DNA of 42,813 nt from Candidatus Hydrogenedens sp. (GCA_016125095.1 WGMK01000010.1:395336-438148), one strand, 5' to 3'. Positions 10,097-18,438 are shown, counted from the first letter of the stretch. The notes: a model not told the origin generated them from the sequence alone. A program made the numbers and translations.

Positions 10097-11995
10097 TCAA
10101 AACACCAGTTGGAATTCGGGCAGCATGGCAATGACCCAGAGCAGGTCTTCCGCGCCCTCTTTCGAAATCGGATCCTGCAGCAGTTCGAGCGCCGCCTCGC
10201 GCTCCTCCGGTGTCGGCTGCCGCTGCAGCGCGGCCAGGAACAAATCCTTGACCAGCGTATTCGGTCCGGCCTCGGCCTGCGCCGTCAGCGATTCTGCTGC
10301 CCGGTTCAGGTACGACGCCAGCGTGTCGCCATTCGTGAGTTCCAGCGCCTGCAGCGTGGTCGCGTCGGTCACGCGCGCCGAGGTCACCTGTTCGCGGGTG
10401 GTGCGGCCCAGCGCCCGGGAAAGCGGATCGCTCGTTACGCGCCACGCCCGCACGGGCCCCTTCAACTGAGGAGGTCCGTCTTTCTCGACAGGCTCCTCGC
10501 CCGGGAAGAGATACCCCGGATTCTGCTGCCAGGCTCCCGTGAGCTGCGCCAGCGCGTCGTAAAATTGCTCCGCGCTCAGCCGGCGCACGGCCGGCCCTGC
10601 AAACACGTAGGGCGCGTCGCTTTCGGGGGAATAGACCGCGGACTTCCAGCCGTAGGCCTCCGATTGCATCAGGGTTGCCATCAAGTGCTTCAGGTCGTAG
10701 CCGTGGTCCACGAAGTCCTGCGCGAGCGCGTCCAGCAGGTCGGTATTCCAGGGTTCGAGTTCGATGGCGTCGAGCGGCTCGACCAGTCCGCGCCCGAAGA
10801 ACTTCGCCCAGATGCGGTTTACAATGGTGCGCGCGAAGAAGCCATTCTCGGGGGTGGTCACCAGTTCGGCCACACGCTTCGCGCGATCGCGCGGCGACAG
10901 CGATGCATCGATATCGCCCAGCTCCGGCCAGAGGAACTTGTACGGCGCGGCTTCTCCCGTCGGCGTATCGCAGCGCACCATCTCCATGGGCGTTTCACTG
11001 AACACATTCGCGAGGCCGAATGAATCCTCCAGCTTCCAGTGGTTCACGAAGCTGTCGTGGCACGAGGCGCACTTCATATTCACGCCGAGGAAAACCTGCG
11101 ACACGTTGCGTGCCGCCTGCATCGAGGGGAGCTGCACCGTAGCGTTGTCGCCGCGCCAGACGATGCCCTTGATGAAGCCCTGCGACGACGGGCGCGGGTC
11201 GATGAGCTCGCGCGTCATCTGGTCGTAGGGCTTGTTCTCCAGCAGGGTCTCGTGCAGCCAGCGCGAGATCTGCTCGCGGCCGCCGTCGATGTAGCCCGTG
11301 CCCTGATAGTCGTTGCGGAGCAGGTCGTTCCAGAACGTCATCCAGTGACCGGCGTAGTCCTCGTTGCGGGCCAGCAGCGCTTCGACCGCTTTGTCGCGTT
11401 TGTCCGGCGCAGCGTCCATCAGGAAGGCGTCGAGCTCCGCCTCGGTCGGCAGCAGCCCGATGGCGTCCAGTGTGGCGCGCCGCAGGAACGCCCGGTCCGA
11501 TACCGACTCGGGCGTCGCAGCGTTGTGCGATTCCATGTAGGGCTTCAGGTACGTGTCGACCACGTTGGCCCCGTCGCCGGGCAGGGCTACATCGCGTAGG
11601 GCCAAGGGCGCGTCGTAAGAGGGTAGCGCGGGCACCGCGTCGTCCCACACGAGGCCCTCGTTGATCCACGCAGCCATCACGGCGATTTCGTTGGCGTTCA
11701 GTCCCGGACCCTTGGGAGGCATGCGGTCGGCGGGATCCGCTGCGCTGATGAGTTGCATCAGCCGGCTGCCGGCGCTGTCGCCCAGCACGACCACCGCGCC
11801 ATCGGAGCCGCCTTCAAGCACTGCCTCGCGGCTGTCGAGCTTGAGTCCGCCTTTACTCTTACCGCCGCCGTGGCACTGATAGCAGTGCTCCGCCAGAATC
11901 GGATGGACATCGCGCATGAAGTCGACGCCTTCCGCGGCGGCGGAGAGGCTCAGCAGCGCGGGCGTCACAAACAGGAGAATTCGACCTGAAACCAT
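10097..11995 (-). CDS. PSD1-type protein: c-type cytochrome + DUF1549 + DUF1553
   Basis: 632 aa with a signal peptide (about residues 1-21). The N-terminal 'Planctomycete cytochrome C' domain has a CxxCH haem site C38-Y-Q-C41-H42 in DVHPILAEHCYQCHG, with RMPPKGPGL downstream. Then comes DUF1549 (about 145-350) with a second CxxCH, C309-A-S-C312-H313, and DUF1553 (about 375-620), ending MLPEFQLVF. This architecture is the standard partner of DUF1501 proteins. A role in extracytoplasmic redox or polysaccharide breakdown is often suggested but unproven. It has a promoter 28-63 bp upstream and forms an operon with the two genes that follow. Confidence 0.95.
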   Translation of the reverse strand: MVSGRILLFVTPALLSLSAAAEGVDFMRDVHPILAEHCYQCHGGGKSKGGLKLDSREAVLEGGSDGAVVVLGDSAGSRLMQLISAADPADRMPPKGPGLNANEIAVMAAWINEGLVWDDAVPALPSYDAPLALRDVALPGDGANVVDTYLKPYMESHNAATPESVSDRAFLRRATLDAIGLLPTEAELDAFLMDAAPDKRDKAVEALLARNEDYAGHWMTFWNDLLRNDYQGTGYIDGGREQISRWLHETLLENKPYDQMTRELIDPRPSSQGFIKGIVWRGDNATVQLPSMQAARNVSQVFLGVNMKCASCHDSFVNHWKLEDSFGLANVFSETPMEMVRCDTPTGEAAPYKFLWPELGDIDASLSPRDRAKRVAELVTTPENGFFARTIVNRIWAKFFGRGLVEPLDAIELEPWNTDLLDALAQDFVDHGYDLKHLMATLMQSEAYGWKSAVYSPESDAPYVFAGPAVRRLSAEQFYDALAQLTGAWQQNPGYLFPGEEPVEKDGPPQLKGPVRAWRVTSDPLSRALGRTTREQVTSARVTDATTLQALELTNGDTLASYLNRAAESLTAQAEAGPNTLVKDLFLAALQRQPTPEEREAALELLQDPISKEGAEDLLWVIAMLPEFQLVF

Positions 11996-12029
11996 AAATC
12001 CATGCCCTCGTCTTTCGGCCCAAGCCTCT

Positions 12030-12058
12030 AGAATACGTCAAGCAGGCGGGGAATCCAA
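12030..12058 (-). promoter_or_regulatory. Sigma70-type promoter of the PSD1-DUF1501-SDR operon
   Basis: Minus strand: TTGGAT (12058-12053), 17-bp spacer, TATTCT (12035-12030). The predicted start near 12023 leaves a leader of about 27 nt before the ATG at 11995. Confidence 0.55.
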
Positions 12059-12087
12059 GGCGCGGGACGGGGCTGGATGGCGTGATA

Positions 12088-13125
12088 TTACACCACGCGG
12101 GCGTTGTCGCCGGATTGCCAGAGGTCGGGGTTGCGGCCCATGTGGCGCTTGAGCGGATACGACAACTCGTTCAGCTGGGCCATGGCTGCCGGTCCGAGAT
12201 TGAGACTGCCTGCCCTCAGGTTCTCCTCGAACTGCGCCGGCTTGCGGGCGCCCACGATGGTGGCCGTCACGGCAGGCTGATGTAGCACCCAGCAAAGACT
12301 CACCACCGACATCGGAATGCCGATGGCCGTCGCAAAGCCCTTGAGTTCGCGGACCGTGTGCTGTAGCAGGGGTTCGCAGCCGGCCTCGTCGTGGCGGGTG
12401 CCCGGGCGTTCGTAGGAGAAGTGCCGCGTGCGTCGGCGCGCCTGCGGAATGCTATCGATGGTGTCGTAGCGGCCGGCGAGCAGCCCCTGCATCAGCGGCA
12501 TGTAGGCCAGCATGCCCACACCCGCGCGGCGGCAGGCGGGGGCCACGGCGTACTCGGCCGCGCGGAACAGCATGTTGTAGCCGATCTGATTGCTCACCGC
12601 TTCGCCCGCGCGCAGCCAGTGATCCAAATCCTTCGGACCAAAGTTCGACACGCCGACGTAGCGGACCTTGCCTTCTTTTTTCAGGGCCATCATCGCGTCG
12701 GCGACTTCCTCGAACGATCCCATCGCGGGCGAGATTTCACCGAAGCCAGTCATAAAGGGCATGGTCCGGAAGGGCCAGTGGATTTGGTAGAGGTCGAGGT
12801 AGTCCGTGCCGAGCCGCTTCAGGCTGGCTTCACAGGCCTCGCGCACGCCCTGCGCCGTGCAATGGGTCGAGCTCACCTTCGAGGCGATGAGCACCTTGTC
12901 CCGGTCTTTGCCCAGGCACTGGCCCAGTACTTCTTCCGACTTTCCGTTGCCGTAGCCCTCGGCGGTGTCGAAGAGTGTTACGCCCTGGTCGAGGGCAATA
13001 CGCACGGTGCGGTCGGCGTCGGTCTGGTCATCAACGCCCCAGTATTCGGGATCGCCGATTTGCCAGGCGCCGAAAGCGATGACGGACACCTTGGGCCCGT
13101 GTTCCCCGAGTTGGCGATATTGCAA
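12088..13125 (-). CDS. Aldo/keto reductase
   Basis: 345 aa AKR, cytoplasmic NADPH-dependent carbonyl reductase fold. The catalytic tetrad is visible: D53, Y58, K83 and H116 (DLYQIHWP). C-terminal cofactor residues are in the TATIVGARKPAQFEENL stretch. The start is a TTG with GAGGAG 6 bp upstream; the family N-terminus MQYRQLGEHGPKVS confirms it. A promoter precedes the gene by about 30 bp. Physiological substrate unknown; residues match the YghZ/YajO-like group loosely. It is transcribed away from the DUF4129 gene upstream with an 89-bp gap. Confidence 0.92.
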   Translation of the reverse strand: MQYRQLGEHGPKVSVIAFGAWQIGDPEYWGVDDQTDADRTVRIALDQGVTLFDTAEGYGNGKSEEVLGQCLGKDRDKVLIASKVSSTHCTAQGVREACEASLKRLGTDYLDLYQIHWPFRTMPFMTGFGEISPAMGSFEEVADAMMALKKEGKVRYVGVSNFGPKDLDHWLRAGEAVSNQIGYNMLFRAAEYAVAPACRRAGVGMLAYMPLMQGLLAGRYDTIDSIPQARRRTRHFSYERPGTRHDEAGCEPLLQHTVRELKGFATAIGIPMSVVSLCWVLHQPAVTATIVGARKPAQFEENLRAGSLNLGPAAMAQLNELSYPLKRHMGRNPDLWQSGDNARVV

Positions 13126-13156
13126 GATGCTCTCCTCAGCCCTGCCGTGCTGCCGG

Positions 13157-13186
13157 ATTTTAGGCGATTCTCATGAAAGCGTGCAA
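13157..13186 (-). promoter_or_regulatory. Promoter of the aldo/keto reductase gene
   Basis: Minus strand: TTGCAC (13186-13181), 18-bp spacer, TAAAAT (13162-13157). The predicted start near 13150 gives a short leader containing the GAGGAG ribosome-binding site. Confidence 0.5.
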
Positions 13187-13214
13187 ATGGGCAAAGTTGA
13201 AGTTCTGTCAATGG

Positions 13215-15173
13215 CTAACGTAATACCGCGCCGCGCAGGATTTCGTATTGTTTCCAGAACCGGCGCAGGCGGTCTTCCACCTGGGGTTCCATATCAAGAT
13301 TGGAGTAGGCGGCGACGATGTACAGTTGTGTGAGCTCCGCTGCCGAATCGCGCAGGTTCTCCAGCCGGTCGGGAAATCGCTCCAGGAATTCGCGGGGGGT
13401 GTCGTCGGGCGACTTCGGTTGGCCGATGTCGTAGGCCAGAGCGCACAGCGCTTCGTAGGAATACTGCACCTGTTCACGCAAGGGCTTGCGGCCGCCCATG
13501 GGATTCACGAAGCGCGCGCTGGTGGCGAAGTCGCGGCTGACCCGCACCGTCAGTGGGCGCGTACCCGGCACCCGGAAAGCGGCGAGCAGTCCCTCGAACC
13601 AGCGGCGGATTCCGGTGCCGCGCCTGCTACCGCCACGGCGTCCGTTCAGGGCGCGTGCCAGGGCCACGACGGCCACGATGGCGGCGGCGATGCCCGCGAT
13701 GACCACGACCGCGGTTACGATCATCCGCGCCACGGGCGAGGCCGACATCATCTCCATGAGCGGACTCGACGCAGGTGGCGGGGGAGGCGCCTGGCTCGAC
13801 AGGCGCTGTTCGCCGGCCTTCGTGGTCTGGCTGCTGTCGCCCTGTTGCTCGGCGGATTCGTCGGCTTTGCCGGTGCTGCCTTGGCCCTCTTGGGCGGCGT
13901 TGTTCTCGCTGCCGAGATTGGGATCCTGTTCCTTTGCCTTTTTCGCGGCGACACTCGATTGGCTGGGGTGGTAATCGAGGGGATTGCTCCATCGCGCGGA
14001 GGTATCGATTTCGCGGAAGCCGACATCGTAGGCGCTGGGCACTCCGGGGGCCGGACCCAGCAGTCCACCCAGCAGCACCAGCACCACCATGAAGCCGCCG
14101 AGTCCCATCCAGAACGCGGCGACGCCGGGCTCCATTTTCACGTCTCTCTCGATGCAATAACCGCGCAGCCCGCGCAGGCTGGTGAACATGAGCAGCGCCA
14201 GCGCCGCAAGCGTATAGACGGCCACGAAGACGTAGCCCGCCGTCACCATCACGGGGCCTCCGTTCTGCAATACCGGAAAGCCCAGCACGAACACGGCCAT
14301 CACGGGTATCGAGACATAGAAGATGGAGATGCCGGGGTGCGTCTTGGGCAGCCGCTGTGCGAGGGTTTTCGGGGGAGGCTCCGGCGCGGCCGCTACAGCG
14401 GCATCCTCGGTGAAGATATCCGGCTCGTAGGCCTCGATGGTGTTTTCGAGAATGTAGGGATCGTCGGGCCGGCGCGCACGGACTCGCTCCTCGGCGAGGC
14501 GCTCGGGCAGCTTGCCCGCTTTCTCCCGCGCAAGGCGGTAGCTCATCAGCGCGCCCTGCACGATGCCAACTTCGCCGGACGAGGACGCCTTGTCGACACA
14601 GCACTCCTGCGTCAGCCGGTTGATGATCCACCACAGGACGCCGACGACAGTGAGATTGAAGAAGAGATCCAGGCCGACCTCGTCCATGAAGCTGCGCGCG
14701 ATGGAGCCATTGTTGTGCGTGGTGCCGAAGGTAAACAACACCACGACGACCACCATCCCGATGACGTAAATGACGGACTGCTCCTTTCCCTCGCGCGCCA
14801 CGAGGCGGTTGAGCGCGACGACGCCCAGCACGAAGAAGGTTGCGGCCCACCGCAGGCGGAAGTCCTCGAACTCGGTGAACATGTAGCGCACGTCGAGCAG
14901 GAAATAAACGAGGGACAGCATCATCAGGAAGATGAGCGAGGGGGTGATGGCGTTGATGATCCAGTCCGCAGTCGTGAGCGTGACGAGTTTCCGCTGAGGG
15001 CGCGCGAGTTCTCGGAGCGAGCCGAAATCCGTGGACGCTTCCGCGCCGGGCATGGCTGCTCTGGCCTCGGCCTGCAGCTCGTGCGTGGCGGCCGAGGTCA
15101 TAAGCGACTCGAGCGCGTAGTCCTCGCCCTCGTCTTCGGGCCGCTTCCAGTTCGGATCGTAGGCTTCGGGCAT
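13215..15173 (-). CDS. Multi-pass membrane protein with C-terminal DUF4129 domain
   Basis: 652 aa. Four hydrophobic segments lie in the N-terminal third (about 70-190), three or more lie near 280-390, and another single span (MIVTAVVVIAGIAAAIVAVVAL) lies near residue 500. A Gln/Ser/Pro-rich loop (about 415-485) separates the last two parts. The C-terminal 80 residues (TPREFLERFPDRLENLRDSAAELTQLYIVAAYS) match DUF4129, the cytoplasmic domain often attached to bacterial transglutaminase-like membrane proteins. No transglutaminase domain is present here. It starts 2 bp after the DUF58 gene, the usual partner. A MoxR-type ATPase, normally the third member, is not in the window. Confidence 0.85.
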   Translation of the reverse strand: MPEAYDPNWKRPEDEGEDYALESLMTSAATHELQAEARAAMPGAEASTDFGSLRELARPQRKLVTLTTADWIINAITPSLIFLMMLSLVYFLLDVRYMFTEFEDFRLRWAATFFVLGVVALNRLVAREGKEQSVIYVIGMVVVVVLFTFGTTHNNGSIARSFMDEVGLDLFFNLTVVGVLWWIINRLTQECCVDKASSSGEVGIVQGALMSYRLAREKAGKLPERLAEERVRARRPDDPYILENTIEAYEPDIFTEDAAVAAAPEPPPKTLAQRLPKTHPGISIFYVSIPVMAVFVLGFPVLQNGGPVMVTAGYVFVAVYTLAALALLMFTSLRGLRGYCIERDVKMEPGVAAFWMGLGGFMVVLVLLGGLLGPAPGVPSAYDVGFREIDTSARWSNPLDYHPSQSSVAAKKAKEQDPNLGSENNAAQEGQGSTGKADESAEQQGDSSQTTKAGEQRLSSQAPPPPPASSPLMEMMSASPVARMIVTAVVVIAGIAAAIVAVVALARALNGRRGGSRRGTGIRRWFEGLLAAFRVPGTRPLTVRVSRDFATSARFVNPMGGRKPLREQVQYSYEALCALAYDIGQPKSPDDTPREFLERFPDRLENLRDSAAELTQLYIVAAYSNLDMEPQVEDRLRRFWKQYEILRGAVLR

Positions 15174-15175
15174 GG

Positions 15176-16468
15176 CTACTGCCCAATCGCCGCGGGCGAG
15201 ATTTCGTGCAGGCTCGATGCGTGCTGGATGTGCAGCACGGGAATCGCGTGCGGCGCAAGCAGCCTGCAGGCCTCGTCGTAGCCCTTGTGCTGGTTGATGA
15301 AAAACACCGTGACGGAGAAGCCCGACATCTTGATCGAGGCCAGCGTCCAGGCCAGGCGCTCGGTCACCTGCGGCACGACGGGGAGCAGCGCGGCATCGCG
15401 GGGCAGGCCGCGGAAACTGGCGAGCAGGAGCGCCGAGGCGTCGAGGTTGTCCGACGGCAGTACGCGCGCGAGGTTCTCAATAATTTGCTGCGCCTGAATG
15501 GGGGAACGTGCCGTGCGCACCGACAGCGGGCTGATGCGGGTCGCCCCTTCATCCGGGGCGCGCAGCAGATCGTCCATCTCATAGCGGCTCTCGGCGTGGG
15601 CGGTGTCGCTTTCGTAGCGGGCCACCTCTGCGGCGTCGCGCGCGTTGGTCACCATGCCCACCTGCTCGCCCGACATCTGCAGCAGATAGGCGATCGAAGC
15701 GGCCGTGGTGATCGCCAGTTCCATTCGCTCGACTTTCTTTTCCGGCACATAGCTCTCGTCGTGCAGGTCGAGAAGGAGCGTGCCGCCCATCACGGTCGAA
15801 GGCTCGTGCGTCTTCACGTGCAGCCGGCCCGTGCGCGCGGTCGCCTTCCAGTGCACGTTCTTCATCGGGTCGCCGGGCACGTATTCGCGGATGTTATGGA
15901 TTCGCGTGGGGTCTTCGTAGATCCGGTTGGAGAAGCGCACCGGCCCCTGGGGCCGCCGCGAGGCCACGTTGAAAGTATCGATATACGCGACCGTCGGCAG
16001 TACGGAAAGATAGTCGCGGCGTTTGCCCGATCGGAAGCGCTTCTGCAGGCCGAAGAGATCGCCGGATTCCATCATCAGCGGACCGATGGGATGATAGCCG
16101 CGCCGGGGACAGGTCAAAGTGTAGTCCAGCGAGGCCGACTGTCCCGGCATCAGCGAGAGCAGCCGCTTGTTGTCGCCCATGCGGGGGAAGTCCGTGGGGT
16201 GGTAATCCTCGATGAAGATCCAGGGTATCGGCCAGGGATGCGGATTAGTGACCTTTACGTGCACGCGCACCGTGTCGCCCTGGCGCACCGTGGTTTCGCT
16301 GATGCTGCGTTCGCAATCGACCCGCGCCAGCCACAGAAACGCCGACCCCCACGCCAGCACCGCCAGCGTCAGGAATATATAGATGCTGAACGCCAGGTAG
16401 GGGCTCTGCATCACAAACGCCGCGAACAGCAGCGACCCGGCCAGCAGCAACCAGTTCAGGGGTTTCAT
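15176..16468 (-). CDS. DUF58 domain protein (MoxR-associated)
   Basis: 430 aa. Two N-terminal membrane spans (residues about 5-45) are followed by a beta-rich domain and then the DUF58 signature around residues 190-240: FSNRIYEDPTRIHNIREY, then PGDPMKNVHWKATARTGRL and a von Willebrand A-like strand (GTLLLDLHDES). DUF58 proteins usually work with MoxR AAA+ ATPases in maturation or assembly of membrane or extracytoplasmic complexes. Here the gene is directly coupled to the DUF4129 protein. No Shine-Dalgarno site is seen, and a TATACT element ends 6 bp before the ATG, suggesting a leaderless transcript. Confidence 0.9.
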   Translation of the reverse strand: MKPLNWLLLAGSLLFAAFVMQSPYLAFSIYIFLTLAVLAWGSAFLWLARVDCERSISETTVRQGDTVRVHVKVTNPHPWPIPWIFIEDYHPTDFPRMGDNKRLLSLMPGQSASLDYTLTCPRRGYHPIGPLMMESGDLFGLQKRFRSGKRRDYLSVLPTVAYIDTFNVASRRPQGPVRFSNRIYEDPTRIHNIREYVPGDPMKNVHWKATARTGRLHVKTHEPSTVMGGTLLLDLHDESYVPEKKVERMELAITTAASIAYLLQMSGEQVGMVTNARDAAEVARYESDTAHAESRYEMDDLLRAPDEGATRISPLSVRTARSPIQAQQIIENLARVLPSDNLDASALLLASFRGLPRDAALLPVVPQVTERLAWTLASIKMSGFSVTVFFINQHKGYDEACRLLAPHAIPVLHIQHASSLHEISPAAIGQ

Positions 16469-16474
16469 GCGCGG

Positions 16475-16480
16475 AGTATA
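16475..16480 (-). promoter_or_regulatory. -10 element directly upstream of the DUF58 start codon
   Basis: Minus strand TATACT at 16480-16475, with 6 bp between it and the ATG at 16468. With normal spacing transcription would begin at the ATG. The -35 region (TTCTGA, 17 bp upstream) is poor. Confidence 0.4.
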
Positions 16481-16522
16481 GCACGCCGCATGCTGCGTCA
16501 GAATGCGGCAGGCCCTCTGTTA

Positions 16523-16981
16523 TCAGGCCTCGCGCTTCTGGTAGAGCACCTTCCACTCGCCTTCCTGGCACACATCGCCGCGCTGGTTCTTCACCTTCAC
16601 GTCGTAGTGCACGATGCCCAGCCCGGGCTTCGAGATGGCGCGCTTGGAACTCACCGTCTGCTCCACGTGGATCGTGTCGCCGATCATCACGGGATTGCGG
16701 AAATCCCAGGTCAGCCCAAGGAAGGCGACCAGTTTCGATTGCTCGGCGCCCGGCGAGCGCGCGATGAGGCCCGAGGCGATGGACAGGCCGAGCAGCCCGT
16801 GCGCGATGCGCTGTCCGAAGGGCGTGCCTTTCACCATTTCGGCGTCGGTGTGGATCACATTGAAGTCGCCCGACAGGCCGCAGAAGTTGACGATGTCCGC
16901 TTCGGTCATCGTGCGCGCGGGAGAAATCATGACCGCGCCTTCTTCGATGTCTTCCCAGTAAATCGCCCCGGTCGTGTCCAT
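16523..16981 (-). CDS. MaoC-like (R)-specific enoyl hydratase family protein
   Basis: 152 aa from the ATG at 16981, chosen because AGGAGG stands 9 bp upstream; the frame runs 10 codons further but those lack support. Single hot-dog fold of the MaoC-like dehydratase family. The hydratase-2 motif is visible as GDFNVIHTD followed by AHGLLGLSIASGL, giving the Asp/His catalytic pair. Length matches stand-alone MaoC-like proteins. These hydrate trans-2-enoyl-CoA or related thioesters. No PHA or fatty-acid genes are adjacent, so the pathway is not indicated. It has its own promoter. Confidence 0.9.
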   Translation of the reverse strand: MDTTGAIYWEDIEEGAVMISPARTMTEADIVNFCGLSGDFNVIHTDAEMVKGTPFGQRIAHGLLGLSIASGLIARSPGAEQSKLVAFLGLTWDFRNPVMIGDTIHVEQTVSSKRAISKPGLGIVHYDVKVKNQRGDVCQEGEWKVLYQKREA

Positions 16982-17026
16982 GGGAAATTCCCTCCTGAGT
17001 GTGGCTTGCATTGGGTAGCGGCGCGC

Positions 17027-17055
17027 AGCATAGCAACCGGGCGGCGAGCCTTCAA
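17027..17055 (-). promoter_or_regulatory. Promoter of the MaoC-like gene
   Basis: Minus strand: TTGAAG (17055-17050), 17-bp spacer, TATGCT (17032-17027). The predicted start near 17020 gives a 40-nt leader with AGGAGG near its end. Confidence 0.55.
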
Positions 17056-17076
17056 ACCGCAGCGGGAGAAAATGAA

Positions 17077-17112
17077 AGCGCGCGCCCGGAAACCCCTCAC
17101 CGGGCGCGCGCT
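17077..17112 (-). terminator. Intrinsic terminator after the cold-shock gene
   Basis: A perfect 13-bp inverted repeat (arms 17077-17089 and 17100-17112, AGCGCGCGCCCGG and its complement) with a 10-nt loop. On the minus strand it is followed by TTTCATTTT. It lies 31 bp downstream of the cold-shock stop codon. Confidence 0.8.
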
Positions 17113-17143
17113 ATCGCGAAGGGGATTACGATTCCGTATGTAA

Positions 17144-17380
17144 TTAGGCGGTCTCGGGTGCGATGCTCACATTGACCGCATGGGGTCCTTTATCGCCATC
17201 GCACAATTGATACGTGACCGCGTCACCTTCGCGCAGGGTGCGGAAGCCTTCCATTTTTATTGCACTGTAGTGCACGAAGACATCCGCGTCCTCCTCCCGA
17301 CAAATAAATCCGTAACCCTTCTGGTTGTTAAACCACTTCACCGTTCCCATCAGCATCAGATCCGCTTCAGCGACACTCAA
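17144..17380 (-). CDS. Cold-shock domain protein (CspA family)
   Basis: 78 aa single cold-shock domain, an RNA/ssDNA-binding OB fold. It has GTVKWFNNQKGYGFI (RNP1: KGYGFI) and DVFVHYSAI (RNP2: VFVHYS), and the end GPHAVNV, the usual layout. The chosen start is TTG with GGAGGA 7 bp upstream, giving a short extra N-terminus (MSVAEADLML) before the typical MGTVKWFN; an internal ATG at that position is the alternative. It is a single-gene unit with a strong promoter, a roughly 77-nt structured leader and its own terminator, as expected for genes of this family. Expression on cold shock is known for some members only. Confidence 0.95.
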   Translation of the reverse strand: MSVAEADLMLMGTVKWFNNQKGYGFICREEDADVFVHYSAIKMEGFRTLREGDAVTYQLCDGDKGPHAVNVSIAPETA

Positions 17381-17406
17381 AACTACTTCCTCCCTCTCTA
17401 TGCTCC

Positions 17407-17426
17407 GGGTGGAAGCGCTCCCACCC
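17407..17426 (-). other. Hairpin in the cold-shock gene leader
   Basis: A near-perfect palindrome (GGGTGG and CCACCC arms around AGCGCT) lies in the leader between promoter and ribosome-binding site. Structured leaders of csp genes can act as temperature switches; for this one that is only an inference. Confidence 0.4.
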
Positions 17427-17463
17427 CTGAGCGATCTCCAAAACGAATTATGAGTATGTTGCT

Positions 17464-17492
17464 AACATAACGTAAACATCGCCATCTGTCAA
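17464..17492 (-). promoter_or_regulatory. Strong promoter of the cold-shock gene
   Basis: Minus strand: perfect TTGACA (17492-17487), 17-bp spacer, TATGTT (17469-17464). Predicted start near 17457. Confidence 0.75.
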
Positions 17493-17531
17493 TGGGTTTT
17501 TGCACTCTCGCGCAGATTTCTTCGTTTGTCG

Positions 17532-17561
17532 TTGCCCCTAGCAAGGTGGATTAAGTAGACT
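17532..17561 (+). promoter_or_regulatory. Possible promoter of the ComEA-like gene
   Basis: TTGCCC (17532-17537), 18-bp spacer, TAGACT (17556-17561), 30 bp before the ATG. GGGAGG lies 6 bp before the start codon. Confidence 0.45.
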
Positions 17562-17591
17562 CAACCTCGTTCTGTATTCGGGAGGCGGTCC

Positions 17592-18434
17592 ATGCTCAGC
17601 CGGTTAATGACCTTCCGGGAGCAGGTGCTGCTCGCCGGATTCGCGGCATCGGTGCTGCTGGGGGCAGCGACGCTGTTTTACCTCCGCACGCCGGGTCCGG
17701 CGGAGTCCACGGTGCCGGATGTCAAAACGCCCGCCTTGGATTCGACCGCCTACGTGCCGGCGAAGCGCGTTCTGGTGCCGGAAGTCCCGGCCGCGGAACC
17801 CGAGGCGGTTGTGCTGCCCAATCCCGAACCCGTCGTGGCGGCCCCAGAAGCACCGCGCCCGATGGCGCCGCGCGAGGTCGCCACGGCCATCGCCGGGGAA
17901 GTGATGGTTCCCGGGATGTACCGTCTGCCGCCGGACGCACGGATTCAGGATCTCATCGACGCGGCAGGCGGACTGAGCGGCCACGCGGACACCAGCATGT
18001 TGAACCTCTCCGCGCGGCTGATAGACGGCACGACGCTGACGATTCCGGCGCGGGCGGAAGCCGAAGTGAACGGACGCAGCATCCGGGCCAAGGGAGCCGT
18101 GGCCGTCTATAATCCGCCGGGCTACCTGCTGGGAGTGCCGCCCGCGCCTGTCGAACCATCAATGAACCCGGGCCCAGCGGCCAGTACCTCCGTTGCCACG
18201 GCGTCGCCCGCGCCGGCAGCCCAAGGCAAGATAGACCTGAATACCGCCGGGCAATCAGACCTGGAGGGGTTGCCGGGTATAGGCCCGGCGCTTGCCCAGC
18301 GGATCATCGCGGGCCGCCCCTATGGCGCCATCGAGGAATTGATGCGGGTGCCCGGCATCGCCGAGAAACGGTACGGTGCGATTCAGGCGTTTATCACGGT
18401 TCGCGGCGGCCCGCCTTCAGACGGCTCCAACTGA
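17592..18434 (+). CDS. comEA: ComEA-like DNA-binding protein (SLBB + helix-hairpin-helix)
   Basis: 280 aa. An N-terminal membrane anchor (about residues 12-32) is followed by a Pro/Ala-rich linker. Next comes an SLBB domain (about 95-180) of the form IAGEVMVPGMYRLPPDARI, then DLIDAAGGLSG. After a second Pro/Ala linker there is a C-terminal HhH domain (214-271: GKIDLNTAGQSDLEGLPGIG, RIIAGRPYGAIEELMRVPGIAEK). This is the layout of ComEA, the surface DNA receptor of natural transformation. No comEC or pilus gene is adjacent, so a competence role is inferred from domains only. The arrangement with long linkers is longer than Gram-negative ComEA (about 100 aa) and nearer the Gram-positive form. 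Confidence 0.88.
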   Translation: MLSRLMTFREQVLLAGFAASVLLGAATLFYLRTPGPAESTVPDVKTPALDSTAYVPAKRVLVPEVPAAEPEAVVLPNPEPVVAAPEAPRPMAPREVATAIAGEVMVPGMYRLPPDARIQDLIDAAGGLSGHADTSMLNLSARLIDGTTLTIPARAEAEVNGRSIRAKGAVAVYNPPGYLLGVPPAPVEPSMNPGPAASTSVATASPAPAAQGKIDLNTAGQSDLEGLPGIGPALAQRIIAGRPYGAIEELMRVPGIAEKRYGAIQAFITVRGGPPSDGSN

Positions 18435-18438
18435 CGGA

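Noticed and set aside
13248..15281. Open frame of 677 codons on the plus strand
   Set aside because: Antisense to the DUF4129 and DUF58 genes; low-complexity product; shadow.
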